From an uncultured Oscillospiraceae bacterium (GTDB taxonomy: Bacteria; Bacillota; Clostridia; Oscillospirales; Oscillospiraceae): a DNA stretch of 64,000 nucleotides. Both the position numbers and the translations under genes were made by a program. Positions 1-8,232 of this stretch are shown one piece after another. Numbering within the stretch: position 1 is the first letter of the stretch; every line of letters starts with the position of its first letter. The notes under the pieces are model-generated. The model did no database searches, was not told the origin of the DNA, and saw only the letters and a list, made by a program, of their open reading frames with translations. The stretch spans positions 1-64,000 of the forward strand of contig CALXDD010000008.1 of NCBI GenBank assembly GCA_944386985.1, given 5' to 3'.

Positions 1-75
1 GTTTCAGCCGTTTGGCACTCCGCATAGGAAACCTGATTTCGAATCCGGACCCTTCAACCACTTGGGTACACCTCC
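1..75 (-). tRNA. tRNA-Ser (anticodon CGA), 3' part cut by the window edge
   Basis: On the minus strand the 5' part of a class II tRNA is visible, starting at base 75: acceptor strand GGAGGTG, TA at positions 8-9, D arm CCCAAGTGGTTGAAGGG, and an anticodon arm whose loop TTCGAAA places CGA in the anticodon. The anticodon stem has one apparent G-A mismatch. The following variable region runs to the window edge and could pair GTTTC with GAAAC around a large loop, which is long for tRNA-Ser. The T arm and the 3' acceptor strand lie before base 1, so intactness cannot be judged. Confidence 0.65.
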
Positions 76-329
76 ATGTATTGAAAATCGGCAGCCCGAT
101 TAACAACCTGCTATTCACTTTTCTGGAAAACTGCGCGCATCCTGTCAGCCTTTTGCGCCCTTCCGGCGTTCTCTGGACCACGCAATCCATTGCGGCACAG
201 TGGCTTGCAGCTTTTACCCCGCCCTTTTCGGCAGCGATTTCCAGCCAATCCCGCTATGACCGCTTCGATACTGCCGCATAGCCCGCCAAACCGCAGATCT
301 CTGTGTCGCTGAACTTTATCATACCATAA
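76..329. other. Intergenic stretch with no recognisable gene
   Basis: Between the tRNA and the terminator I see no reading frame with a ribosome binding site. The one open stretch (bases 12-281, plus) runs through the tRNA and resembles no protein family I know. Confidence 0.5.
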
Positions 330-369
330 GCCCCGGCCTCGCGCAAGAGGCCGGGGCCATCTTTTTCTT
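330..369. terminator. GC-rich hairpin downstream of the alcohol dehydrogenase gene
   Basis: GCCCCGGCCTC pairs with GAGGCCGGGGC around a short loop at 330-357. The T-run (CTTTTTC) is on the plus strand, so it is best formed for rightward transcription; for the minus-strand gene ending at 380 it would be a hairpin with a weak U-tract. Confidence 0.6.
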
Positions 370-379
370 CTGCGCTCCC

Positions 380-1564
380 TCAGCGGGCCCGGCGGTAAAT
401 CTCCGCCATATCCGCCTCGTCAAGGGGCCGCAGCGTGCCGATGGTACGCTTTCCCTGGAAGCTGCAGCCGTGAGCCAGCTTTTGAACCTCCTCCTCGCTG
501 ATCCGCCGCCCCAGAAGCTCCGTCAGATTGACCGGCATCCCAAGACTGCGCAGATGGGCTTCAAAGGCGGCAATGCCTGCCAGGGCCGCCGTTTTGTCCT
601 CTGTCTCCGCCACGCCCATCACCTGCCGGGCAAAGGACGCAAACCGGCCGGGGTCCGTATCCACCACATACCTGGCCCATGCTGGCCATACCGCCGCCAG
701 CCCCGCGCCGTGGGCCACGTCGTACATCCCCCCCAGCTCGTGCTCCAGCTGGTGGCAGGCCCAGTCCCCCCGCATGCCGTTGCCGCACTGGAGGAGATCG
801 TTATGGGCAAGACTGCCCGTCCACATGACCTCTGCGCGGGCGTCGTAGTCCTCCGGCTGCTCCATCACCCTCCGGGAGCAGACCAGCATGGTCCGCAGGA
901 GGGCCTCCGTCATGCTGTCCGCCGCCATGGACGCCGTCCCGCCGGGGTGGAAATACCGCTCCAGCATGTGCATCATGATGTCCGTGCAGCCGCTGGCAGT
1001 CTGGTAGGGCGGCAGGGTGAAGGTGAGGCTGGGGTCCATCACCGCAAAACGGCAGCGGCAGAGGTCGCTGGTATATCCCCGCTTCTCCCCGGTATCGTCG
1101 TTGGTGATCACCGAGGAGTTGCTGGTCTCGCTGCCCGCCGCCGCGATGGTCAGCACCGCCCCTAAGGGGAGACAGGCCCGGGCCTGGGCCTTTTTGCTGT
1201 AGAGATCCCACACATCCCCCTCCATGGCGAGACCGTAGGCGATGGCCTTGGCGGAGTCGATGACGCTGCCGCCTCCCACCGCCAGGAGGAAGTCCACCCC
1301 CTCCTGCCGTCCAAGGCGGATGCCCTCCCGGACCAGGGACAGCCGGGGGTTTGGCTTCACACCGCCGAACGTCATATAGGCGACGCCGCTCTCCTCCAGA
1401 GACCGGCACACCCGGTCTAAAAGTCCGCTCCGCTTGGCGCTGCCGCCGCCGAAGTGGACCAGCACCTTCCGCCCGCCGAAGGCCGCCGTCAGCGCCCCTA
1501 CCTGCTCTGCGCCCTCCCGTCCGAATACCACCTGCGTGGGGCTGTAAAAGACGAAATCCTTCAT
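380..1564 (-). CDS. Iron-containing alcohol dehydrogenase (butanol dehydrogenase / YqhD-like)
   Basis: A 394-residue cytosolic NAD(P)H-dependent alcohol dehydrogenase of the group III (Fe-ADH) family, reducing aldehydes to alcohols. The nucleotide-binding GGGSVIDSAKA lies at about residues 97-107. The metal ligands of the YqhD pattern are all visible: Asp195 and His199 in CTDIMMH, and His271 and His285, 14 apart as in YqhD. Length is normal. The start is ATG behind GGAAGGAG. It is transcribed alone, divergently from fumC; a -10-like TATCAT and a small GC hairpin lie in its leader. The substrate cannot be told from sequence; short-chain aldehydes are the usual ones. Confidence 0.9.
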   Translation of the reverse strand: MKDFVFYSPTQVVFGREGAEQVGALTAAFGGRKVLVHFGGGSAKRSGLLDRVCRSLEESGVAYMTFGGVKPNPRLSLVREGIRLGRQEGVDFLLAVGGGSVIDSAKAIAYGLAMEGDVWDLYSKKAQARACLPLGAVLTIAAAGSETSNSSVITNDDTGEKRGYTSDLCRCRFAVMDPSLTFTLPPYQTASGCTDIMMHMLERYFHPGGTASMAADSMTEALLRTMLVCSRRVMEQPEDYDARAEVMWTGSLAHNDLLQCGNGMRGDWACHQLEHELGGMYDVAHGAGLAAVWPAWARYVVDTDPGRFASFARQVMGVAETEDKTAALAGIAAFEAHLRSLGMPVNLTELLGRRISEEEVQKLAHGCSFQGKRTIGTLRPLDEADMAEIYRRAR

Positions 1565-1807
1565 ATTCTGCTCCTTCCGCCGCTCCTCAGCGGCTTTTTG
1601 TATTATGATACCATAAAGGGCGCCGGAAGAAAAACAGCAATTTCAGTAAATTTATGCATTTTCTTTTCCTTTCCGCAGTGCTATTATAGGCGTACTGACC
1701 AAAAATTTTCAGGCGGACAGCGGCCTTTTTTCTTCATAAAAAGTGCTTTTCCGCCCCTTTACGGCGGCCCCGTAATTCTGAACACCACAAAACAGGAGGC
1801 AACCGCT

Positions 1808-3169
1808 ATGCAGCACATGCGGGAAGAACACGACACCATGGGCACGATTCTGGTGCCTGCGGACCGGCTGTGGGGGGCTCAGACCCAGCGCAGCCTGCAG
1901 AATTTTGCCATCGGCCATGAGACCATGCCCCGCCCCATTATCCGCTCCTTTGCCCTTTTGAAAAAAGCCGCCGCCCAGGCCAATTTGGACTGCGGCAAGC
2001 TGAGCGGTGAGCGGCGGAACGCCATCGCCGCCGCCTGCGACGCCATTATGGACGGCACTCTGGACGGAGAATTTCCCCTGAAGGTGTGGCAGACCGGCTC
2101 CGGCACCCAGAGCAACATGAACGTCAACGAGGTCATCGCCCACCTGTGCGCCCGGGAGGGAGTGGAGGTCCACCCCAACGACCATGTAAACATGTCCCAG
2201 AGCTCCAACGACACCTTCCCCACCGCCATGCACATTGCCGCCGTATGCGAGCTGGAGGAGCGGGTGCTCCCCGCCATGGAACGGCTGGAGGCCACCCTGG
2301 GGCGTCTGGAGGAGGAGAACCGGGACGTGATCAAAATCGGCCGCACCCACCTTCAGGACGCGGTGCCCCTCCGCTTCTCCCAGGAGATCAGCGGCTGGCG
2401 GCACATGCTCACCGCTTGCCGCGCCATGGCGGACGGCGCTCTGGAGCCCCTTCGCCAGCTGGCTCTGGGCGGCACCGCCGTGGGCACCGGCCTCAACGCC
2501 CCCAAGGACTTCGGGGAGCGGACGGCGGACCTTCTCTCCGAGTACACCGGCCACCGCTTTGTCACCAGCCCCAACAAGTTCCACGCCCTCACCAGCAAGG
2601 ACGGCTTCGTCTTCGCCCACGGCTTTCTCAAAGCCCTGGCGGCGGACCTCATGAAGATCGCCAACGACGTGCGGTGGCTGGCCAGCGGCCCCCGGTGCGG
2701 CCTGGGGGAGATCACCATTCCGGAGAACGAGCCGGGCAGCTCCATCATGCCCGGCAAGGTGAACCCCACCCAGTGCGAGGCGGTGACCATGGTGGCGGTG
2801 CAGGTCATGGGCAACGACGCCGCCATCGGCTTTGCCGCCAGCCAGGGCAATTTTGAGCTGAACGTCTTTATGCCGGTGATCGCCTACAACTTCCTCCAGT
2901 CCGCAGACCTTCTGGCCGACGTGATGGACTCCTTTGACCGCAACTGCCTCCAGGGCCTGCGGGCCAACCGCCGGCGGATGGCGGAGCTTTTGGAGCGCTC
3001 CCTCATGCTGGTGACCTGCCTCACTCCCCTCATCGGCTACGAGCAGGCGGCGGCCTGCGCCAAGCGGGCCCATCAGGAGGGGCTGACACTCCGCCAGGCG
3101 GTGCTCCAGAGCGGCCTTCTCACCGCGGAGCAGTACGACCAGGCGGTCCAGGCGGAGAAAATGGTTTGA
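1808..3169 (+). CDS. fumC: Fumarate hydratase, class II
   Basis: A 453-residue class II (iron-free) fumarase of the fumarase/aspartase superfamily, interconverting fumarate and L-malate. It carries the superfamily signature GSSIMPGKVNP in the last third, the substrate-loop segments TGSGTQSNMN and SSNDTFPTAMH, and GRTHLQDAVP. The ATG at 1808 was chosen because AGGAGG stands just before it; the frame is open further upstream but has no such site. A -10-like TATTAT lies near 1681. azlC starts 22 bases after its stop, so the three genes may share a transcript. Confidence 0.95.
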   Translation: MQHMREEHDTMGTILVPADRLWGAQTQRSLQNFAIGHETMPRPIIRSFALLKKAAAQANLDCGKLSGERRNAIAAACDAIMDGTLDGEFPLKVWQTGSGTQSNMNVNEVIAHLCAREGVEVHPNDHVNMSQSSNDTFPTAMHIAAVCELEERVLPAMERLEATLGRLEEENRDVIKIGRTHLQDAVPLRFSQEISGWRHMLTACRAMADGALEPLRQLALGGTAVGTGLNAPKDFGERTADLLSEYTGHRFVTSPNKFHALTSKDGFVFAHGFLKALAADLMKIANDVRWLASGPRCGLGEITIPENEPGSSIMPGKVNPTQCEAVTMVAVQVMGNDAAIGFAASQGNFELNVFMPVIAYNFLQSADLLADVMDSFDRNCLQGLRANRRRMAELLERSLMLVTCLTPLIGYEQAAACAKRAHQEGLTLRQAVLQSGLLTAEQYDQAVQAEKMV

Positions 3170-3191
3170 CCAAGACACGGAGGAATAGACC

Positions 3192-3908
3192 TTGAACGAC
3201 AATCGCACCTGTTTTCGGCGGGGGATGAAGGACGGCATCCCCATTGCCACCGGCTACTTCGCCGTGGCCTTCACCTTGGGGATCGCCGCCCGCAACGCCG
3301 GATTTTCCGCCATCCAGGCCATGGTGGCAAGCCTCACCAACAACGCCTCCGCCGGTGAGTATGCCGCCTTCGCCCTCATCGCCGCCGGGGCCGGCTATTT
3401 GGAGGTGGCGGTAATGACCCTGGTGGCCAACGCCCGGTATCTCCTCATGTCCTGCGCCCTCAGCCAGAAGCTCCATCCCAGCACGCCCCTGCGCCACCGG
3501 CTGCTCATCGGCTACGACGTCACCGACGAGATCTTCGGCATCTCCATGGCGAGACCGGGATACTTAAACCCCTGGTATACCTACGGAGCCATCGCAGTGG
3601 CCATTCCCGGGTGGAGCCTCGGCACCCTCATGGGGGTCATCATGGGCAACATCCTGCCCCTGCGGGCGGTGAGCGCCCTCAGCGTGGGCCTCTACGGCAT
3701 GTTTTTGGCCATCATCATCCCTCCGGCCCGGAAGAGCCGGATCATCGCCGGATTGGTGGCGGTGAGCTTTGCCGCCAGCTATGCCGCCAATCGTCTCAGC
3801 CTTCTCAGCGGCATTTCCTCCGGCATGAAGACCATTTTGCTGACGGTGGTGCTGTCCCTTGCGGCGGCCATTTTGTTCCCGGTGAAGGAGGAACCCCATG
3901 AGTCATAA
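3192..3908 (+). CDS. azlC: Branched-chain amino acid exporter, large subunit AzlC
   Basis: A 238-residue integral membrane protein of the AzlC/YgaZ family, the large subunit of a two-component exporter of branched-chain amino acids or analogues. The family start is seen in GMKDGIPIATGYFAVAFTLG, followed by several hydrophobic helices. The start appears to be TTG at 3192, preceded by GGAGG at about ten bases; no better ATG fits the conserved N-terminus. It overlaps azlD by 11 bases, the usual coupled arrangement. Confidence 0.92.
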   Translation: MNDNRTCFRRGMKDGIPIATGYFAVAFTLGIAARNAGFSAIQAMVASLTNNASAGEYAAFALIAAGAGYLEVAVMTLVANARYLLMSCALSQKLHPSTPLRHRLLIGYDVTDEIFGISMARPGYLNPWYTYGAIAVAIPGWSLGTLMGVIMGNILPLRAVSALSVGLYGMFLAIIIPPARKSRIIAGLVAVSFAASYAANRLSLLSGISSGMKTILLTVVLSLAAAILFPVKEEPHES

Positions 3909-4206
3909 CATCTGGCTGTACATCCTGGTGATGGCGGCGGTGACCTACCTGGTCCGGGTGGCCCCCCTGGTGCTGATCCGAAAGGAGATCTCCAACAAAA
4001 CCATCCGTTCCTTCCTCTACTATGTGCCTTATGTGACATTGGCGGTGATGACCTTCCCGGCCATCACCGAGGCCACCCAGACCCCCCTCTCCGGCCTTCT
4101 GGCGCTGGCGGCGGGCATCATTCTCGCCTGGGTGGGCGTGAGCCTTTTCGGCGTGGCGGTGGTCAGCTGCCTGGTGGTGCTGATCGCGGAGTTTTTCCTG
4201 GTATGA
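3898..4206 (+). CDS. azlD: Branched-chain amino acid exporter, small subunit AzlD
   Basis: A 102-residue AzlD-family membrane protein with about four hydrophobic segments and the family motif AAVTYLVRVAPLVL near the N-terminus. It starts inside the end of azlC behind GGAGGAA, pointing to translational coupling. A strong terminator follows directly, so fumC-azlC-azlD ends here. AzlCD of Bacillus exports azaleucine; here only the transport class is supported. Confidence 0.92.
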   Translation: MSHNIWLYILVMAAVTYLVRVAPLVLIRKEISNKTIRSFLYYVPYVTLAVMTFPAITEATQTPLSGLLALAAGIILAWVGVSLFGVAVVSCLVVLIAEFFLV

Positions 4207-4210
4207 GACC

Positions 4211-4243
4211 ATCCCCCTTCGTCCCGGACGGAGGGGGATTTTT
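4211..4243 (+). terminator. Intrinsic terminator after azlD
   Basis: ATCCCCCTTCGTCC pairs with GGACGGAGGGGGAT and is followed by TTTTT. It starts five bases after the azlD stop. Confidence 0.9.
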
Positions 4244-4327
4244 CCGCCTTTTGCCCCCTTTTCTCTTTCCTTATGGGAGAAAATAGCGTATACTATGGGG
4301 GAAACTATTTCCCCTCAGGAGGAATGT

Positions 4328-5506
4328 ATGCAGGAACTGATTTTACTGAAGCTGGGCGAGGTGGTCCTCAAGGGCCTCAACCGCCACACCTTCGAGGACA
4401 AGCTGCTGGCCAACATCCGCCGCCGGGTGAAGGCCTTCGGCAATTTCAACATCTACTCCCGGCAGTCCACCATCTATGTGGAGCCCCTCGGGGAGGACTG
4501 CGACATCGACAGCACCTATGAGGCCTGTCAGAAGATCTTCGGCATCGTGGCGGTGGTGCGGGCCCGGCCCTGCGAGAAGGACCTGGACGCCATTGTGGAC
4601 ACCGCCCGGGTCTATCTCAAGGAGATTTTGGAAAGCGCCCGCAGCTTCAAGGTGGAGAGCAAGCGCTCGGACAAGCACTTCCCCTACGGCAGCATTGAAA
4701 TTTCCCGCCATGTGGGCGGCGCTCTTCACGACGCCTATCCCCACCTCACCGTAGACGTCCACCACCCGGAGGTGACGGTGATGGTGGAGATCCGGGAGAA
4801 GGCCGCCTATGTCCACGGCCCCGCCGTGCCCGGCGCGGGGGGACTGCCCATCGGTATGGGCGGCATTGCGGTGAGCCTCCTCTCCGGCGGCATCGACAGC
4901 CCGGTGGCCTCCTGGATGGTGGCCAAGCGGGGGGTACAGCTGGAGATGGTTCACTTCTACAGCCCGCCCTACACCTCCCCCCAGGCCCTGGACAAGGTGC
5001 TGGAGCTGGCCCGGCTGCTGGTGCCCTGGTGCGGGCGGCTGGTGGTGCACACGGTGCCCTTTACGGAGATCCAGGAGACCATCCGCCGGGATTGCCCGGA
5101 GGAGTATTTCACCCTTATTATGCGGCGGTTCATGATGCGCTGCGCCGAACGGGTAGCAAAGCGGGTGGGCGCCAAGGCCCTGGTCACCGGCGAGTGCCTG
5201 GGCCAGGTAGCCAGCCAGACCCTGGAGGCCATGGCCTCCACCGAGGACGCGGCCACGCTGCCCATTTTCCGGCCTGTGGTGGCCATGGACAAGGAGGAGA
5301 TCATCCGCATCGCCCGGCGGATCGGCACCTTTGAGACGTCCATCCAGCCCTTCGAGGACTGCTGCACGGTGTTCACCCCCCGTCACCCCCGGACCCACCC
5401 CAAGGTGGAGGATGTGCGGGAGCTGGAGAGCGTGCTGGACATTGAGGGCCTTGTGGACCGGGCCATGGAGGCCACCCGGTACGAGGTCATTCGCTACGGG
5501 AAATAA
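4328..5506 (+). CDS. thiI: tRNA 4-thiouridine synthase ThiI
   Basis: A 392-residue ThiI, which adenylates U8 of tRNA and transfers sulfur to make s4U and in many bacteria also serves thiamine thiazole synthesis. A THUMP region covers roughly residues 60-165. The PP-loop reads SLLSGGIDSPVASWM near residue 180, and the catalytic-disulfide cysteine region is EDCCTVFTPRHP near 350. There is no rhodanese extension, so another persulfide carrier is needed. The ATG at 4328 follows AGGAGG; an in-frame upstream ATG at 4295 lacks one. A TATACT -10 lies at 4289-4294. The gene stands alone and is followed by repeat element A. Confidence 0.95.
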   Translation: MQELILLKLGEVVLKGLNRHTFEDKLLANIRRRVKAFGNFNIYSRQSTIYVEPLGEDCDIDSTYEACQKIFGIVAVVRARPCEKDLDAIVDTARVYLKEILESARSFKVESKRSDKHFPYGSIEISRHVGGALHDAYPHLTVDVHHPEVTVMVEIREKAAYVHGPAVPGAGGLPIGMGGIAVSLLSGGIDSPVASWMVAKRGVQLEMVHFYSPPYTSPQALDKVLELARLLVPWCGRLVVHTVPFTEIQETIRRDCPEEYFTLIMRRFMMRCAERVAKRVGAKALVTGECLGQVASQTLEAMASTEDAATLPIFRPVVAMDKEEIIRIARRIGTFETSIQPFEDCCTVFTPRHPRTHPKVEDVRELESVLDIEGLVDRAMEATRYEVIRYGK

Positions 5507-5530
5507 AATCTGTTGGCTCTTTTGACGGAT

Positions 5531-6295
5531 TCTGACGAAGATCTTCTCCTCTAACCGGGAGATGGTATTACGATACCTTGTCATGCCTCCGGCGGGTGAC
5601 TTTTCTCACGGAAGAAAAGTCACCAAAAGTCCGCTTAAAACCTGCGGTTTTAAGAATTCCCTTGTCCTGACGTGTACTGTTAGTCCCCCCTGACTATTGT
5701 AGGCTCTGTTGCCTCCGACGCTCCGTGGACGTGTCCGGTACAGACTACTACCGCGCTTCGGCGCGCTCCATTGGCGGGTTGACGATAGTCGTTATGTCTA
5801 CCGTTTTCTCACCCCCCAAGCCTTCCCCTGGGGGAAGGTGGCGCGCAGCGCCGGATGAGGGGAAGGGTATCGGAATCCAGCAGGTTAATTCGGAGGAAGC
5901 GTTCTATTAAAAAGTCAAAGTTAGCTTTGATTTTTCCTCCGAGTTGGTCGGAAACTTTCGAGTGGCGTTCCCCTCATCCGCCTCCTTCGGAGGCACCTTC
6001 CCCCAGGGGAAGGCTTTAGTGTGGTGTAATTGCAGGGGCCCCCACGACCACCAGGGGAGCGCGCTTAAAGCGCGGAAGGAGTAGAAGACAGTCACCCCGT
6101 TGCAGCGTCAGCGGTACAAATCCCTCAATAGAGCATCAGGACAGCCAGTACAAGGAAACAAAGGAGTTCTTAGAACCATTGGTTCTAAGGGAGTTTTTGG
6201 TGACTTTTTGCTCGCACAAAAAGTTACCCGCCGGAGGCATAACGCCTATCAATACACCGTCGGGTATCGACAGAAAAAGAACCACCTGCGTCAGC
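5531..6295. mobile_element. Repeat element A (terminal-inverted-repeat family, about 765 bp)
   Basis: It runs from TCTGACG to CGTCAGC. The left end is of type II (ACCGGGAGATGGTATT box), the right end type I (ACCGTCGGGTATCGAC box). Just inside each end lie CCTCCGGCGG, a hairpin of the GTGACTTTT...AAAAGTCAC kind, and a palindrome (left TTAAAACCTGCGGTTTTAAG, right TTAGAACCATTGGTTCTAAG). Towards the centre come GTCAGGGGGGAC-type boxes and GCGCG-rich hairpins. There is no credible reading frame and no transposase. A nested repeat occupies 5818-6016. It lies between thiI and cinA. Confidence 0.85.
5818..6016. repeat. Nested inverted-repeat unit inside element A
   Basis: Bounded by AAGCCTTCCCCTGGGGGAAG and its near complement ending CAGGGGAAGGCTT, each joined to a GATGAGGGG / CCCCTCATC box. 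It holds an AT-rich centre. The same unit sits in elements C and D but not B, so it behaves as a separate insert. Confidence 0.75.
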
Positions 6296-6373
6296 AGGAC
6301 AAAAAGCACCCCGCCCTCGCCAGAGGGCAATTACTCCCGCCCGGTGCAAGGGCATTAAGGAGGTACATTTACC

Positions 6374-7633
6374 ATGCATTACAATGCGGAACTCATCGCG
6401 GTGGGTACCGAGCTGCTCCTCGGCAACATCGCCAACACCGATGCCCAGATGCTCAGCGAGGGTCTCAGCGCCCTGGGCATCGATGTCTACTACCACACCG
6501 TGGTGGGCGACAACCCCCAGCGGCTGCGGGAGGCTCTGGAGATCGCCCGGAAGCGGGCCAACATCATCATTACCACCGGCGGCCTGGGCCCCACCTATGA
6601 CGACCTCACCAAGCAGACCATCTGCGAGACCTTCGGCTTCCCCCTGGAATTCCACGAGGATATCTGGCGGGAAATCCAGGACTATTTCTACCGCCGGATG
6701 AAGGGCGGCAAAATCACCGAGAACAACCGCCAGCAGGCCATGCTGCCGGTGGGCTGCACCATTTTCTATAACCCCGTGGGCACCGCCCCCGGCTGCGCCA
6801 TCGAGCGGGACGGCGTCCGGGTGCTGATGCTGCCCGGCCCCCCCTACGAGTGCCGCTATATGTTCACCCACCAGGCGGCGCCCTACCTCCAGTCCCTCAC
6901 CCAGGAGAAGATCTTCAGCCATGAGCTGCGGATTTTCGGCATGGGCGAGTCCCAGGTGGAGGCCACCCTCCACGAGATGATGGTGAAGGGCGCAAACCCC
7001 ACCCTGGCCCCCTACGCCAAAACCGGCGAGGTGATGCTCCGGGCCACCGCCAAAGCCCACACCCAGGAGGAGGCAGAGGCCATGCTTCAGCCCATGCTCC
7101 ATCAGGTGAAGGAGACCCTGGGCGACATCGTCTACGGCGAGGACGTGGAGTCCCTGGAGGAAGTGGTGCTGGCCGTTTTGAAGGAACAGGGGAAAACGGT
7201 ATCCTTCGCTGAGAGCTGCACCGGCGGCCTTCTGGCCAAGCGCCTGACGGACCTCCCCGGCGCGTCCCAGGTCTTCCGGGGCGGCGTGGTGTCCTACACC
7301 AACGCGGTGAAGGCGGCGGCTCTCGGCGTGGACGAAGCCCTTCTCGACCAGTACGGCGCGGTGTCCGAGCCGGTGGCCAAGGCCATGGCGGAGGGCTGCC
7401 GGAAGCTCTGCGGCAGCGACTTTGCGGTGTCCGTCACCGGTGTGGCCGGTCCCGATCCCGATGACCGCGGCAACCCCGTTGGTACCGTGTTCCTGGGACT
7501 CAGCGGCCCCGACGGCGCCATCTGCCGCCAGATTGATCTGAGCCGGGGACGCAGCAGGGGCCATGTCCGCCACCTGGCCGCCAGCCATTCCTTCGACCTT
7601 CTCCGCCGGAAGCTGATGGATCTGCCCCTTTGA
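6374..7633 (+). CDS. cinA: CinA, competence/damage-inducible protein
   Basis: A 419-residue full-length CinA with both domains: an N-terminal molybdopterin-binding-like (COG1058) domain starting NAELIAVGTELLLGNIANTD and containing TTGGLGPTYDD, and a C-terminal nicotinamide-nucleotide amidohydrolase domain with the active-site run SFAESCTGGLLAKRLT near residue 280 and VTGVAGPDPD. CinA-type proteins repair NMN to NaMN and hydrolyse ADP-ribose. The start is ATG behind AAGGAGG. The gene begins about 80 bases past element A and has no partner here. Confidence 0.95.
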   Translation: MHYNAELIAVGTELLLGNIANTDAQMLSEGLSALGIDVYYHTVVGDNPQRLREALEIARKRANIIITTGGLGPTYDDLTKQTICETFGFPLEFHEDIWREIQDYFYRRMKGGKITENNRQQAMLPVGCTIFYNPVGTAPGCAIERDGVRVLMLPGPPYECRYMFTHQAAPYLQSLTQEKIFSHELRIFGMGESQVEATLHEMMVKGANPTLAPYAKTGEVMLRATAKAHTQEEAEAMLQPMLHQVKETLGDIVYGEDVESLEEVVLAVLKEQGKTVSFAESCTGGLLAKRLTDLPGASQVFRGGVVSYTNAVKAAALGVDEALLDQYGAVSEPVAKAMAEGCRKLCGSDFAVSVTGVAGPDPDDRGNPVGTVFLGLSGPDGAICRQIDLSRGRSRGHVRHLAASHSFDLLRRKLMDLPL

Positions 7634-7896
7634 GGGGCCGTCTTCAGCCCCGGGAAAAGCCCTTGCAGGAGGCCGCGCTCCGGGGCGCAGGCCAAAAGCG
7701 CTCTGTTTTCCTCCGCAGCATCCGCATCGGGGAAATGTTTTCCCAATGCAGACAACTCTCCGCATTTCACAAAAGCCGCCGCGCCCGCCCTTTCCGGACG
7801 GGCGCGCCCTTTTCCCCGCCTTCTGCACCAAACAATTTTCCTCTTCTTCCCATCGAAAATTCAGGGAAAAAGTTTGTGGCAAGCGGGTAAAAAAGG
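7634..7896. other. Intergenic, nothing recognised before the mgtE promoter
   Basis: An inverted GGGCGCG/CGCGCCC-like hairpin (CGCCCGCCCTTTCCGGACGGGCG region, near 7780-7806) follows cinA and may end its transcript. No gene is visible. Confidence 0.45.
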
Positions 7897-7925
7897 TTGA
7901 CACAAGGGCAAAAATGGCATACGAT
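7897..7925 (+). promoter_or_regulatory. Promoter of the M-box/mgtE transcript
   Basis: TTGACA (7897-7902), a 17-base spacer and TACGAT (7920-7925), which puts the transcription start just before the M-box. Confidence 0.85.
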
Positions 7926-7934
7926 AGCAAAGGA

Positions 7935-8095
7935 AAAAATGAACACGCTCCGGTAGGTAAGGCTACCACAGGGATACGGATCGCTGCCGCGTAACCGTGG
8001 AGACACGGTGAGTTGGTTTGAGCAGGTCATGTCGAAACAGGAAGGCATGACATAACGCGATTACATCGCCCGGTGATGCTAAAGCTTGTACGGTG
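7935..8095 (+). promoter_or_regulatory. M-box (ykoK) magnesium riboswitch
   Basis: Conserved M-box blocks appear in order: GGTAGGTAAGGCTACC, then GGGATACGGATCGCTGCC, then the closing GATGCTAAAGCTTGTACGG. This class senses Mg2+ and shuts off Mg transporter genes when Mg is plentiful. The gene downstream is mgtE, the expected target. The expression platform is less clear; a GCTTTTTTG run near 8160 after a CTGCGAGTCCGCAG hairpin could be its terminator. Confidence 0.92.
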
Positions 8096-8232
8096 GGGAG
8101 ATCAGGTTGGCCTGGTTTTCCGTTTGAAAAAGAACCTGCGAGTCCGCAGCCATGGTACCAGCTTTTTTGTGTGCCGGCTGTGGATTTTCTTTTGCGCCAT
8201 CGGGGCATGATAGTGGAAAGGAGGAGCCGTAG

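Noticed and set aside
12..281. 89-codon frame at the window start
   Set aside because: It crosses the tRNA-Ser on the other strand and has no ribosome binding site or family resemblance.
6165..6190. Palindrome TTAGAACCATTGGTTCTAAG considered as an operator
   Set aside because: It recurs in every repeat element at the same inner position and is not tied to a promoter.
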